A stretch of 64,000 bases of DNA from Ahaetulla prasina (Eukaryota; Chordata; Lepidosauria; Squamata; Colubridae). Positions within the stretch are counted from its first letter, which is position 1. The number at the start of each line of letters is the position of its first letter. The stretch spans positions 151,845,920-151,909,919 of the forward strand of contig NC_080540.1 in assembly GCF_028640845.1 (NCBI RefSeq). Direction: 5' to 3'. Shown in pieces: positions 1 through 9,699 of this stretch. Below the pieces are notes generated by a model. The model saw only the letters and a program-made list of their open reading frames with translations. It was not told the DNA's origin and ran no database searches. A program made the translations under genes and the position numbers.

Positions 1-669
1 TGTTTTTTTTTTATTTGATGGTTAATATGAGGTTGGCTGATATATGGAAATAGACAAATCTCAATTTAAGACCGTACACCTACTTTTCTAAAAGTCATAC
101 ATTCTTTTTAAGAGTAGATATGATTGGAATTTGTCTCCTAAAGTTTCTGTCGACCCTGGAGATGACATATGTGCAGCTATATTTTCTTGTAGCCTTTGTA
201 CTCTTTTTCTATTAGCTTTTAGGTTTGTAGTAACTGAATTTTATAAATATTTCAGGCTCGTTACTTTCTAACTGTTGAGAGGAGGGTATAAAGATAAAGG
301 GGGAATGTTGTTTCTAGGTGCCATTCCTTTCCCTTGGGAAGAGAGAAGATGCCTGCAGCTGGCTGAAGGTGGAGTTTGGAGTCATGGGGCTGATGGACTG
401 ATAATTGAGTGGAGGTTGTGGCTCAGTTTCTAATTTATGCTTTTATTGGGTGTAATTCCGGATCCAGTTCAGAACTGGAATTACACCAAGTCCCTGCCAA
501 TTTAATTGTGTTCCTAACAAATGGATTTGAAAAGGAAGATGGATGCCTTGGACTTTATTTTTTGGGACGTGTTACTTGGAGGCTTGACAGTTTCTAAAGT
601 CGAGAGATTACCAAAGAGTTTTTCAGGACATAGTTCTGTGAGCTTGGAGTATAGAAAGAAATCTGATTG
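1..669. other. unique AT-rich DNA, nothing recognised
   Basis: No TSD-bounded repeat, RNA gene or convincing coding frame was seen. The two short frames near 409-715 overlap each other, have no recognisable motif and are probably chance openings. Confidence 0.5.
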
Positions 670-677
670 TTTTAGAT

Positions 678-808
678 CAGGGGTGTCAAGCTCACGTCGT
701 CACAGCATCATGTGACATATCAGGATTTTTTTCCCCTTCACTAAACAGGGCGGGGGCGGGGCCAGCACGTGATGCATCCGGCCCTCCGGCCCCGAGTTTG
801 ACACCCTG
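678..808. mobile_element. hAT MITE, family A (CAGGGGTGTCAA ends)
   Basis: A 131-bp non-autonomous DNA transposon. It starts CAGGGGTGTCAAGCTC and ends GAGTTTGACACCCTG, so the terminal inverted repeats are nearly perfect. It is flanked by a perfect 8-bp duplication, ttttagat (670-677 and 809-816). CAGGG...CCCTG ends with an 8-bp duplication are the hAT signature. The interior is GC-rich and non-coding, so it depends on a transposase encoded elsewhere. Confidence 0.85.
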
Positions 809-816
809 TTTTAGAT

Positions 817-1541
817 GGAGACTAAATGAGATGTTGCTACAGAAAGGAGCCATAGTGAAGGATAGTAAAAAGAAATTAAAAGAACTGTTTGAATATAATT
901 TAAATAAAGATACTAGTGTGAGAATGGTTTGGGTTGCAAGTTATCATTAGAGGTATTTTATATGTAATATAATGATGAACTAAAAAAAAGGAGACAATAC
1001 AAGCTATTTTGAATGAGGAAGAGAAAAAAGAAGATGAATTAAAGACATTTCCAGAGAAGTATTTCTCAACAAATTAAGCTATTACAATGTCAATTATCTA
1101 TGTTAACAATAAGAGAAATAGAAATAAAAATGAACTATGTAAAGCAAAAAAAAATGTTTGCAAACAAACCAGGAAAGTGATTGGCATATAAATTACAAAA
1201 TGAAAAGGAAAAGAAAATGATATTGAAAATATGAGAGGGAGATAGTATATTAATGGATTATATGACCATACAAAACATTTCATTAACTTGTATAAAGGAA
1301 TTGACATCTCTCTAAAGAAAATAGATGAATACCTAAAGAAACAAAAATTACATTACTTAGGCTAATGGTTCCTACTTAAAGAGCAGATGATAATTCTGGA
1401 CAAAAGGGCCATTATACAACTCCATTTGATGCACCAACTGTGGCCATTCATGGATTATGAGTCTCTTTTCATGGTCACTTGTGCTTTCGTAGCGTCCTGT
1501 ATATGGGGCTGCCCTTGAAGGCCATTCAAATACTACCGTTG
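817..1541. other. unique AT-rich DNA, nothing recognised
   Basis: Strongly A-rich on the plus strand around 830-1330. No repeat boundary, RNA gene or plausible coding frame was recognised; it may be an old, unrecognisable LINE remnant. Confidence 0.4.
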
Positions 1542-1549
1542 ATCCAGAA

Positions 1550-1683
1550 AAGGGTCTCCAAACTTGGCAACGTTAAGATTTGTGGACTTCAGCTCCCAGA
1601 ATTCCCCAGCCAGCATTGCTGACTGAAGAATTCTGGGAGTTGAAGTCCATAAGTCTTACAGGTGCCAAGTTTGGACAGGCCTG
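1550..1683. mobile_element. hAT-type foldback, family C
   Basis: A snap-back element: the left half (AGGGTCTCCAAACTTGGC... to CCAGCCAGC) is the reverse complement of the right half (ATTCTGGGAGTTGAAGTCC... to CCAAGTTTGGACAGG). The flanks atccagaa (1542-1549) and attcagaa (1684-1691) match at 7 of 8 bases, fitting a hAT 8-bp TSD. It would fold into one long hairpin. The same family recurs near 3.0, 3.2, 4.8, 5.3 and 60.8 kb. Confidence 0.75.
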
Positions 1684-1691
1684 ATTCAGAA

Positions 1692-2838
1692 CACAGAATC
1701 CCCTGCCCCCAATATCCTCTATCCTCCAGAGGATAGTCATAAAATCTTTTCCCCATCACAATGCATGATTTAATTCATTCAGACTATCCCATCACCCACA
1801 CGCTGCATCAATTTATTGAAGACCTTAGCCTAACCCCAAAAGTTGCCCATTTCTTTTCTAATTCTCAGAAAATATATTGGGTAATATGAATGTCTCCCTT
1901 ATGAATGAACATTATATACGATTAGAGAACCGAGGCAAGTCTTTATCTCACTGCCTCCTGCCCTCTGTTCTGTAAATACAGGGAATATTCAGTGGCTTCC
2001 TTTACTTTGTAAGCACTTTGGGTACTTGAAAAAGGCTGACACACAAAAGGCAAACATGGCAAAAAGGGTGTTATGAATAAGATATTCATTAGGGCTGATT
2101 AGGGTGTGAATTCATTTCATTGCCCATGAAATCGAGACTTCATGGTAAACATATTATTCCATAATAAATTCAAGGTATTAAACAGGGCATATAAAGGAAA
2201 TTATTTTCTTAGATTTAATTAAGTTACCATCTCTCCTTCTTTACTTTCATTTGAAAAATGTCTCCTGAGTTTTCTGGAATGCCTGCGGAAAAAATCACGA
2301 TTACATGGCTTGTAATGAAATAGGAAATGGAGCTCTCCGCGTGGCAAATGGGTTCATTTTATGACAGGAAATTCCCACCAGATTATCCTGAGCATAACTG
2401 CCCATCTTTCCTGGAATTACTGTTGGTGCTTATTTACACTGGTGCTTCATTTAGAAACTCAATCACCCTCTCAGCACCATTTTCCGGGTGTTCTTAGCAT
2501 TAATTAACTCATTAGAGATTTGCACAATCAAATGGCCTCTATATTCAAGTCACATTCAACTAACACAATGAGTCTGCAGCATTTGCCAGACAATGCAGAT
2601 GGAAGCACCGCAGGTCCCAAAGAAATGCGATTTTATCTGAGCTGAAAACCAGACCATGAGAAAGGGAGAAAAAAGCAAATGTTTTTCAGGGAAAGAGATC
2701 CCATCATTCCTGTACTTGAGGAATCAATCATCATTGATTGATGATCCTGTGTCAGGCACCAGATATGGGGTAAGATCCAGGAAACAAGAACTAAACAGAT
2801 TTCACTGAGGTATTTTTAATGCTACTTAAAGTAAATAG
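1692..2838. other. unique DNA; 2.08-2.70 kb resembles a conserved non-coding element
   Basis: No transposon was recognised. Between about 2080 and 2700 the base composition is balanced, microsatellites are absent, and several TAATTA/ATTAAT homeodomain-like cores occur (for example 2216-2222 and 2499-2508). This texture is typical of ancient vertebrate non-coding elements, but conservation cannot be tested from one sequence. Confidence 0.3.
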
Positions 2839-2840
2839 CA

Positions 2841-2908
2841 TGCTGGCTGGGGAATTCTGGGAGTTGAAGTCCACACCTCTCTTCAAGTTGCCAAGGTTGA
2901 GAAATACT
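2841..2908. mobile_element. half copy of the family C foldback
   Basis: Only the right half of the foldback is present (TGGCTGGGGAATTCTGGG through GCCAAGGTTGAGAAATACT). No duplication was identified, so it is a truncated relic. Confidence 0.6.
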
Positions 2909-3030
2909 CAAATATTGAATCTTGGAGAGTGTAAAAGTAATGCCCTGCTCTCATTTCTTGTGACTTAATTATGGTAGAGTAATTTTGAGTGCTTTGAACT
3001 GTTCCTCGTCTGACCTCTCTTCACCTAGAC

Positions 3031-3107
3031 CAGGGGTCTCCAGCCTTGGCAGCTTTAAGACTTGTGACTTCAACTCCCAAAATCCCTCAGCCAGCAAAGC
3101 TGTCCTG
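3031..3107. mobile_element. miniature (77-bp) family C element with its own TSD
   Basis: It begins CAGGGGTCTCCAGCC and covers essentially the left half of the foldback plus a CTGTCCTG end. The flanks acctagac (3023-3030) and tcctagac (3108-3115) match at 7 of 8 bases. It therefore looks like a deletion derivative that transposed by itself, or a full element that lost one arm after insertion. Confidence 0.6.
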
Positions 3108-3163
3108 TCCTAGACTGAGTTGCTGTTTATAAAACTGGCTACCAACAGGGTCATTTTCTATCT

Positions 3164-3289
3164 CAGTGTTTTTCAAACTTGGCAACTTGAAGAGGTATGG
3201 AGTTCAATTCTCAGAAGTTGAATACTGGCTGGGGAATTCTGGAAGTTGAAGTTCACACATCTTCCAGTTGCTAAGTTTGAGAAATGCTG
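3164..3289. mobile_element. hAT-type foldback, family C variant
   Basis: It starts CAGTGTTTTTCAAACTTGGC and ends GCTAAGTTTGAGAAATGCTG; the two halves are inverted copies. The flanks ttctatct (3156-3163) and ttctattt (3290-3297) match at 7 of 8 bases. Short reading frames crossing it on both strands are by-products of the palindrome. Confidence 0.7.
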
Positions 3290-3594
3290 TTCTATTTCCT
3301 GATTGCTTATATATAATCTCCCTTCTGTTATTTCCCCAGCCTCGGTACAATCTCTTATTATCAGGACATTACAGCAAAGATTGTTTGCTCTGGACTTGCT
3401 ATCCTTGTGACCTGTGCAGAGCCCAGAAACCAAGCCGGTTTATTATTACCTTTGTTTCAATGCATATGAAACTGTAGAAAGCCTGATTTATTTATTTTTT
3501 AAATATCTTGGTGCCTTGCAGCTTTACAGACTAGACTCTGATGAGTCTCACCTCATTTTTTTCTTGGCTTTATTTTTTCTTGCCATTTTCTGCT

Positions 3595-3808
3595 GATAGC
3601 AATAGCATGTAGACTTATATACCACTTCATAGTGTTTTACAGCCCTCTATGAGTCAGCATATTGCTCCCAATAATCTAGATCCTCATTCTGCCAACCTCG
3701 GAAGGATGGAAGGCTAAGTCAACCAGGAGCTGGTCAGGATCGAACTGCTGGCAGTCAGCAGAATTAGCCTGCGATGCTGCATTCTAACCACTGTGCCACC
3801 ACGGCTTT
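3595..3808 (-). mobile_element. tRNA-derived squamate SINE, type 2 (minus strand)
   Basis: Read on the minus strand it opens with a degenerate tRNA-like head (CACAGTGGTTAGAATGCAGC) and runs through a body containing GACTTAGCCTTCCATCCTTC to a TAAGTCTACATGCTATTGCT end. The same arrangement recurs at 31.9-32.1 kb. It resembles the ACA/Sauria group of tRNA SINEs. Confidence 0.65.
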
Positions 3809-4450
3809 TCAACTACAAGGCTGTGAGGAAGATTGTGGATCACCTTTCCACTGCTTTTTATATAGTTGGTGTTGAGTTTCAAGGTAGCCTGGACAAGAAG
3901 TGTTATTGCTAGTTTTATTGTTAGGTTACGGAATCTTTCAAGTCTGAAAGCACCTCTTCCTCCTTTACATTTATTTTTCGAGAAAACTTTTGAGATCCTT
4001 CCCATTTATTTCTGTGGGCTGATACACTTTTTGCAGGATGGTTATCTAAATTGCAGCTCTTCTTTCTGTTTCCTAAGGTCATACCCATATACCATAATAG
4101 TTAGAGAATGGAAATGGTTGCAAATGTGGTTATTCCTTCAGACAAACCTCTGGAATCATTTTCTGCTGAGAGGTTAAAAAAGCAGCATGGAATTGTCAAG
4201 TGATTTAAAAGATCAGCCTGTGAAATATGGATAATATTGTGGTCAGTTTGATAGGCCATAAATTATGTCATGGAGCATAGTAGGCAAAGGTACCGACAGT
4301 CAACCTCAATCTTTCAATGAGTACATCTAAACATTATAATTACTCATTCTAATTAATAAAATAAAAGGTTTTATTTAAGACGAAAAACTTTTGCTGGTTC
4401 AAGCAATAGATTAATAAATGAATCAATTAACATTTCATTTTACTGACTTT
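3809..4450. other. unique DNA, nothing recognised
   Basis: No repeat boundary was recognised. A 103-codon opening at 3866-4177 and an antisense one at 3784-4005 have no known motif and overlap antiparallel, so neither is called a gene. Confidence 0.4.
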
Positions 4451-4453
4451 CAT

Positions 4454-4650
4454 TTCTTTATTACGTTTATATGGTTGCCCATCTGAAATAGATGCTCAGG
4501 GCAGTTAACATTTAGTAAAGCCATGCACAACTCCACTCAAACAAGCCATAAAATACATAGCAGCCAAGAGAAAATTACAAAAACACCATACAGTCAGTAC
4601 AACCAGGAAATATCCTGTTCTTCGCAATACACCGGAAGCCCTAGAGTTGA
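4454..4650 (-). mobile_element. LINE 3' UTR fragment (L2-like), old
   Basis: On the minus strand it ends in CAACCATATAAACGTAAT with an upstream degenerate version of the CCCTGAGCATCT stem seen in intact L2-like 3' ends of this window. It is strongly diverged and carries no coding sequence. Confidence 0.4.
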
Positions 4651-4769
4651 CCACAGAATCAAGTCTTCGTGACCATGTGTAAGGCCAATATGGTTGGGAC
4701 CAATCATATTACCAGATAGATACTATTAAAGTATAAATTACAAGACCCCAAGCCATGAAATGTTTAAAG

Positions 4770-5036
4770 CAGGGATCTCCAACCTTGGTCACTTTAAGAC
4801 TTGTGGACTTCAACCGTATAGTATAGTAATATTTCATTTTAAATTCTTTTAATTGTATATATTCTGTGTTTTTATTCTGGCTGTACACCGCCCTGAGTCC
4901 TTCAGGAGAAGGGCGGTATAGAAATTTAATAAATAAAAAAATAAACTCCCAGAATTCCTCAGCCAGTAAAGCTGGCTGAGGAATTCTGGGAGCTGAAGTC
5001 CACAAGTCTTAAAGTGGCCAAGGTTGGAGACCTCTG
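4770..5036. mobile_element. family C foldback interrupted by an L2-like 3' tail
   Basis: The element starts CAGGGATCTCCAACCTTGG and ends CCAAGGTTGGAGACCTCTG, and is bounded by a perfect 8-bp TSD gtttaaag (4762-4769 and 5037-5044). Within the left arm, about 4815-4943 is foreign. That insert is the final ~130 bp of an L2-like LINE, including the CCGCCCTGAGTCCTTCAGG stem-loop and an AATAAATAAAA tail. The order of events is foldback insertion, then a very short 5'-truncated LINE insertion. Confidence 0.8.
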
Positions 5037-5247
5037 GTTTAAAGGATACTACCAATATCTTGAATTGCATCTATAAGCTTCCTGGTATCTAATGCAGCTT
5101 TTGAGAACAGTGATGTCACATGTCCTAAATTACTGGCACCATTAACTACCCATGTGCCCCCATTCTGCATCAGCTGAAGCTTCTAAATGCTCTTCATGGA
5201 AGCTGTATGAAGAGCAGTTTGTCCATTTGATTATGGTTCATTTATTC

Positions 5248-5403
5248 CAGGGATGTCCAAACTTGGCCCCTTGAAAAGTGGTGGACTTCAACTCCCAGAA
5301 TTCCCCAGCCAGCAACTTACTCATATTTATAGCTCATGCTGGCTGGGGAATTCTGAGAGTTGAAGTCCATCACTCTTCAAGGGGCCACCTTTGAACACCC
5401 CTG
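5248..5403. mobile_element. hAT-type foldback, family C
   Basis: A 156-bp inverted duplication from CAGGGATGTCCAAACTTGG to TTTGAACACCCCTG, with a perfect 8-bp TSD atttattc (5240-5247 and 5404-5411). The spacer between the arms is about 30 bp. Confidence 0.85.
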
Positions 5404-5411
5404 ATTTATTC

Positions 5412-6089
5412 AAATTGGTAAAATATATTCACAGAAAATTTTACATTTTTCTGCTGTGGCTCTAATTCTCCAGGTCCTCATTAAGGGTACTGTGATGTTG
5501 CTTCATGTAAGGGTGTTATATCATACAGGCCTTTGTTAATAATTAAAGATTTAACTTATAGTTATCGAAAGAGAGAAATGAAGGTGGCTCAAATCATTAG
5601 TACATAGGTAATGTATTTTAATGTTTGAGGAAAAACTTCATCTAGATCAACATAGGAAAGACTGAAGGAACTAAACTGATTTACTCATGGGGAGATTGGT
5701 ATCCATAGCTTGTGTCAATGAACTCAGCATGATGAATGTTTAAGAGGTAACGCAATCTGTTTAAAGACCTTTATTCAGGAGGGAAATCATTGATGTTCAC
5801 AAACAATAGCAAAGGCAGTGCTTTTTGGAAGTCGCTGCTTTTTGCTTCCTTTTTTCCCTCACTTCATCCATTTTCTCCTTTGTTCCCCCTTTTCTCATTG
5901 TCTTTATTTCTATTTGTACTTTATATCAAGAAAAAAAATCTTTTATTTATTTTTTTTTAAAAAAACCTGTTTGTTTACAAAAAATTCTCGCTTCATTCAG
6001 AACCTTGTCTATGATACAGACAACTCTTAGACTTTGGAATAAAGCTTGGCATCACTCTACAGTTTAAATCCTGATAATTGGGTGTTGTA
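5412..6089. other. unique DNA, nothing recognised
   Basis: No mobile element was delimited. The overlapping frames at 5818-6067 arise from a T-rich tract and have no motif. Confidence 0.4.
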
Positions 6090-6205
6090 TTGTTTATTTA
6101 TCAAATTTATATGCTGCCCATCTTTCTGAATGCTGCTGTAAGCAGTTTACGAACACTGAATAAAATGCTGTATAGAACCTTAAAACAATAAACAAAGTTC
6201 TTAGA
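6090..6205 (-). mobile_element. LINE 3' end fragment
   Basis: The minus strand contains a GATGGGCAGCATATAAATTTGATAAATAAAC-type 3' tail, like the other GGGC(A/G)GC(A/G)TATAAAT LINE ends here. No coding sequence remains. Confidence 0.45.
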
Positions 6206-6287
6206 ATTAAAAATTTGATTAAAAAAAAAAACTAAGCAGGATGGAGAGCAAAATGCACACAGAGAGGGGGTAGGGTATTCTCTACTC

Positions 6288-6690
6288 CAGGCAGAGGTGG
6301 GTTTCAGCAGGTTCTGACCAGTTCTGGAGAACCGGTAGCGGAAATTTTGAGTAGTTCGGAGAACTGGCAGTAAAAATTCTGACTGGCCCCGCCCCCATCT
6401 ATTCTCTGCCTCCCAAGTCCCACCTGATTGAGAGGAAATGGGGATTTTGCAATAACCGTCCCCTGCCATGCCCACTCAGCCACGCCCACCAAGCCATGCC
6501 AAGCCATGCCCACAAAACCGGTAGTAAAAAATTTGAAACCCACCGCTGACTCCAGGGGTGTCAAACTCACATTTTCACGGCAGCGTCTCGTGATATATTG
6601 GGACTTTCCCCCCCCCCATTGCTAAACAGGGCATGGGCGTGGCCAGCGCATGATTCATCCAGCCCAGGAGCCAGGAGTTTGACAGCCCTG
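6288..6690. mobile_element. hAT MITE, family A, split by a family B MITE
   Basis: The family A element (CAGG|GGTGTCAAACTC ... GAGTTTGACAGCCCTG) has a perfect 8-bp TSD ctctactc at 6280-6287 and 6691-6698. Only its first four bases (6288-6291) lie left of the inserted family B element; the rest is 6557-6690. This gives the relative age: A inserted first, B later into A's terminal repeat. Confidence 0.85.
6292..6548. mobile_element. hAT MITE, family B (CAGxGGTG ends), nested in A
   Basis: It starts CAGAGGTGGGTTTCAGC and ends GAAACCCACCGCTG, with a perfect 8-bp TSD actccagg (6284-6291 and 6549-6556) made from four bases of flank plus CAGG of element A. The inside contains the paired CCGGTAG and ACGCCCACCAAGCC motifs common to this family across the window. 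Frames crossing it (6107-6625) are incidental. Confidence 0.88.
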
Positions 6691-6698
6691 CTCTACTC

Positions 6699-7436
6699 CA
6701 TCAGCCACTTCTAACATGCCACACACTCATTGGAGCCCCAGGCAAGATCATGTAGCTTAGTCTTCAAGGCTTTTTGGAAAGCCACAAAGATTGGAGCAGA
6801 TCTGAAGGGGGTGGGGTTCCGAATGATTGTTTGTTTGTTATGTTAACTCCTAAATTGCTGTAGCCTGTTCTGACTCCTAGGGAAATTTTATTTTAACCTT
6901 GATAATACCCAAAGTCACGGTGTTGATGATAACGGATGAGAATATTAAGATGGTTATTTTTCTTGAAATGAGATATCAAACTACTAAAGACATTGTTAGC
7001 ACTATAAATTCCAGAATATATATGGCTGAGTAGAAAGAATTGTGGTTGGAAGTCAGTGGATACATCTTTTACTGATTTACTAGAGGTAAGACTCTAATCT
7101 AGAAGACTCTTCAGCATAAAACAAGACATTAAAAGCCCCATGGGACTGAGATAACAATCTACACGTCACTGTAGTTTAGGGCAAAAACAAGAAAGCTTCC
7201 TGAATAATATTCAAGTTTGCTTGCACATTATAAGCTAGCTATTAAGAGATGACTATTTGTAGCTTCTGCTTGATAGGCATCTGATGAAACCCATTTATTT
7301 ATTGTAAACGTTACTTGGTTTGCTATGGAGAATGACATTTAAACTTTGCCTGCTTTGCCTATGAAGCAAGAAGGATCCTAATTTTTCCTTTGATTACCCT
7401 AAGGATATCCAACAAGCCAGAAGAAAATGTGAAAAC
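6699..7436. other. unique DNA, nothing recognised
   Basis: AT-rich, with no repeat boundary, hairpin or coding signal seen. Confidence 0.45.
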
Positions 7437-7650
7437 CATATTTATTTATTTATTTGATTTCTATACCGCCCTTCTCCTGAAGGACTCAGGGCGGTGTACA
7501 GGCAAGAATAAAACAGACGGTACAATATACAAATTTAAAATGCAGTTAAAAAACTTATTTTAAAATTGGCCTGAGAAGTAAAATATATAATAAGCTAAAA
7601 AACCCCATTTAAAATTAATTTCTAAGAATTTAAAAATTTGTTAAAATCAA
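7437..7650 (-). mobile_element. L2-like LINE 3' UTR, 5'-truncated
   Basis: The minus strand ends with the diagnostic stem-loop CCGCCCTGAGTCCTTCAGG/AGAAGGGCGG followed by TATAGAAATCAAATAAATAA. It shares this with the LINE whose 3' end is at 44.3 kb. Only untranslated sequence is left. Confidence 0.75.
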
Positions 7651-7827
7651 TTTAAGCCAGATATTTATGCAATATCACCCAACAAGAATCCTTAAAACTT
7701 CATCCGGTTTCCCGTCATCATATTCTGAAATCATCAAATTATACTAGATAACATCTCATAATCATTACTTGAACATGTATGATTACTACTTTTCTAATTT
7801 CTAGAGATATTTTTTGTTAGGTTTTTA

Positions 7828-7947
7828 ATATTTTAATGCTGGAAACCATCCAAAGTTGTTTGTTGCAAGATGGGCAGCAAATAAATAAAATAAAATAAAA
7901 TAAATAAATAAATAAATATGGAAATAAATAAATAAATAAATAAATTG
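7828..7947 (+). mobile_element. LINE 3' tail with (AAAT)n microsatellite
   Basis: The end GCAAGATGGGCAGCAAATAAATAAAA leads into a run of AAATA/AAAT units up to about 7947. The microsatellite most likely grew from the LINE tail. Confidence 0.5.
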
Positions 7948-7974
7948 GAATAATTAAAATGTTCTGCTGTTATC

Positions 7975-9196
7975 TTCACTTCTCTAGAGTATGTTGGACT
8001 TCTTTATATTTAGCTCTCCACTATATTTTTGCATTAATTTCTATATGAATTTAGTTACAGGAAATTTAGCTTCATGAATTGTAATCCCTTTACATATGTA
8101 CCATACTCTCTCCCTCCCTCCCTCCCTCCCTCCTTCCCCCTTGTTTTTTTCACTCATTTTTTAGAATTAATCTTTATTCCAGTTTTAAGATGCGAACGAG
8201 GGTACTGTATGTGTAATCTATGTATGTATGTATGTATAAAGACCTTCTTGTAACAGGGCAGATTATTACAGGGACTGCCTCACTCCAATGAGCTCTACCC
8301 ATCCTATCAAGTAGGTCGGTCAGTTTACTTAAACTATTTACAGGCCATAACAAAAACTTATTTTAAAATATGCAAAAATGACTCACCCTTTTAAATTATA
8401 GCCCTCACTGTTCCTACATAAATTAAAATCAAATTGCTTCCTTATCCTAATTACACCAGTTAGAAACTTTGCCACCTCTAAAGTCACTTTAGGAATTCGA
8501 TTATAGAAAAAGATATGTGACATAAAATTGATTTGAATGTTCAGGAAATAATGTTAAAATAGGATTAATCAGATCATTATGCAAACTAAGATCAAAGCTA
8601 TAACACAGAACTTGCTTCACTGATTCTGTATCATGCTTATTATAGGACACATTCTTTTGCAGGAGGTAGTTCCCTTATAGCTTCCTCCTAGTATTTGGGA
8701 GGGGAGGCAATCAGTCTAGTCCTATTGAAAGCCCATCTATATTTAAATAGGGAAATATTTTTAAGGTAAGGTGTAAGGTAAAAGCCTTCTCCTTATCTTA
8801 TTCCAAAGTATCCTAGGGAATAAGATAAAACCTGTTACTTGAATTCTGGTAGACAATATCTAAAAACCTCTATTCAATTTAAACATTTGCTCAGAAATTA
8901 TTTAAACTTGATAACCATATCAAATCAATATTTATTTGTCATATATTGTCTGCTAATAGAGTTATTCAGAAACTGGTGTAGCTGTCTAAACAGATTAAGG
9001 CCAATAGGCTAGCGGATATTCTAAAAATACATAATTTCAACCATAATTTAATAGCCGCCAACGAGGTTGAAATTGAAAGAGGACATAAACTTGTTTCCAA
9101 TAACAAGAGTATATGGGGGACACAATGTAGGACATGAAGCAGAGCATGAAGGAACTGGGTTGTAACGAAAGATGATCAACTTTCATTCCTTAGTTT
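7975..9196. other. unique AT-rich DNA with a short (CCCT)n run
   Basis: A (CCCT)n tract lies at 8108-8140 and a short (TATG)n at 8219-8236. Otherwise no transposon boundary or coding signal was recognised. Confidence 0.45.

Positions 9197-9198
<2 letters not shown>

Positions 9199-9266
<68 letters not shown>
9199..9266 (+). repeat. (GATA)17 microsatellite
   Basis: An uninterrupted tetranucleotide run. GATA/GACA repeats (the Bkm family) are known to be abundant in snake genomes, especially on W chromosomes, but one run does not place this window on a sex chromosome. It abuts a PLE-type end at 9268. Confidence 0.95.
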
Positions 9267-9267
9267 T

Positions 9268-9477
9268 GTTGGTCTTGGCATATTCGGGTCTTTTCCCATG
9301 TAAGGTTGAGAGTATCTTGGCGACGTTTCGACGAGGTCTCACTCATCATCTTCAGGCTGGTGCTTTCGGCTTCGTGTTTCTGTGAGCAAAGCGTGGTCAG
9401 AGCTGCCGTCTCTCTATAAATACTGGTGGGGAGGTGGGGAGTGTTGCTGTGAGCGGGTTGGTTGGCTGTATGTATGT
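9268..9477 (-). mobile_element. Penelope-like element end with TATA box
   Basis: Read on the minus strand: a CCAACCAACC stretch, a TATA-like TATTTATAGAGAGACGGC, then CTGAAGATGATGAGTGAGAC and CGAAACGTCGCCAAGATAC, then CTTACATGGGAAAAGACC. The order promoter, GATGA...CGAAACGTC motif, leader matches the PLE at 14.5 kb. It is a promoter/leader fragment without the reading frame. Confidence 0.65.
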
Positions 9478-9488
9478 ATACACATACA

Positions 9489-9534
<46 letters not shown>
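9478..9534. repeat. (CA)n(GA)n microsatellite
   Basis: A compound dinucleotide run, CA at about 9482-9506 followed by GA to about 9533. It abuts the hAT MITE at 9539. Confidence 0.95.
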
Positions 9535-9536
<2 letters not shown>

Positions 9537-9538
9537 AT

Positions 9539-9691
9539 CAGGGTTCTACTTACCTTTACTACTGGTTCGCATCATGCTTCTGTGCATGCGCAGATCACTT
9601 TTGATGACGTTCGGGTCAGTGGGCGGAGCCTCCCAACAGTTTTACTACCGGTTCTATAGAACCGGTCCGAAACGGGGGCAACCCACCACTG
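9539..9691. mobile_element. hAT MITE, family B
   Basis: It starts CAGGGTTCTACTTACC and ends GCAACCCACCACTG. The flanks gagtatat (9531-9538) and gtgtatat (9692-9699) match at 7 of 8 bases. The interior holds the inverted CCGGTTCTATAGAACCGG core seen in other members. Confidence 0.75.
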
Positions 9692-9699
9692 GTGTATAT

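Noticed and set aside
9199..9266. (GATA)17 as evidence for the W chromosome
   Set aside because: GATA repeats also occur on autosomes; one run has no diagnostic value.
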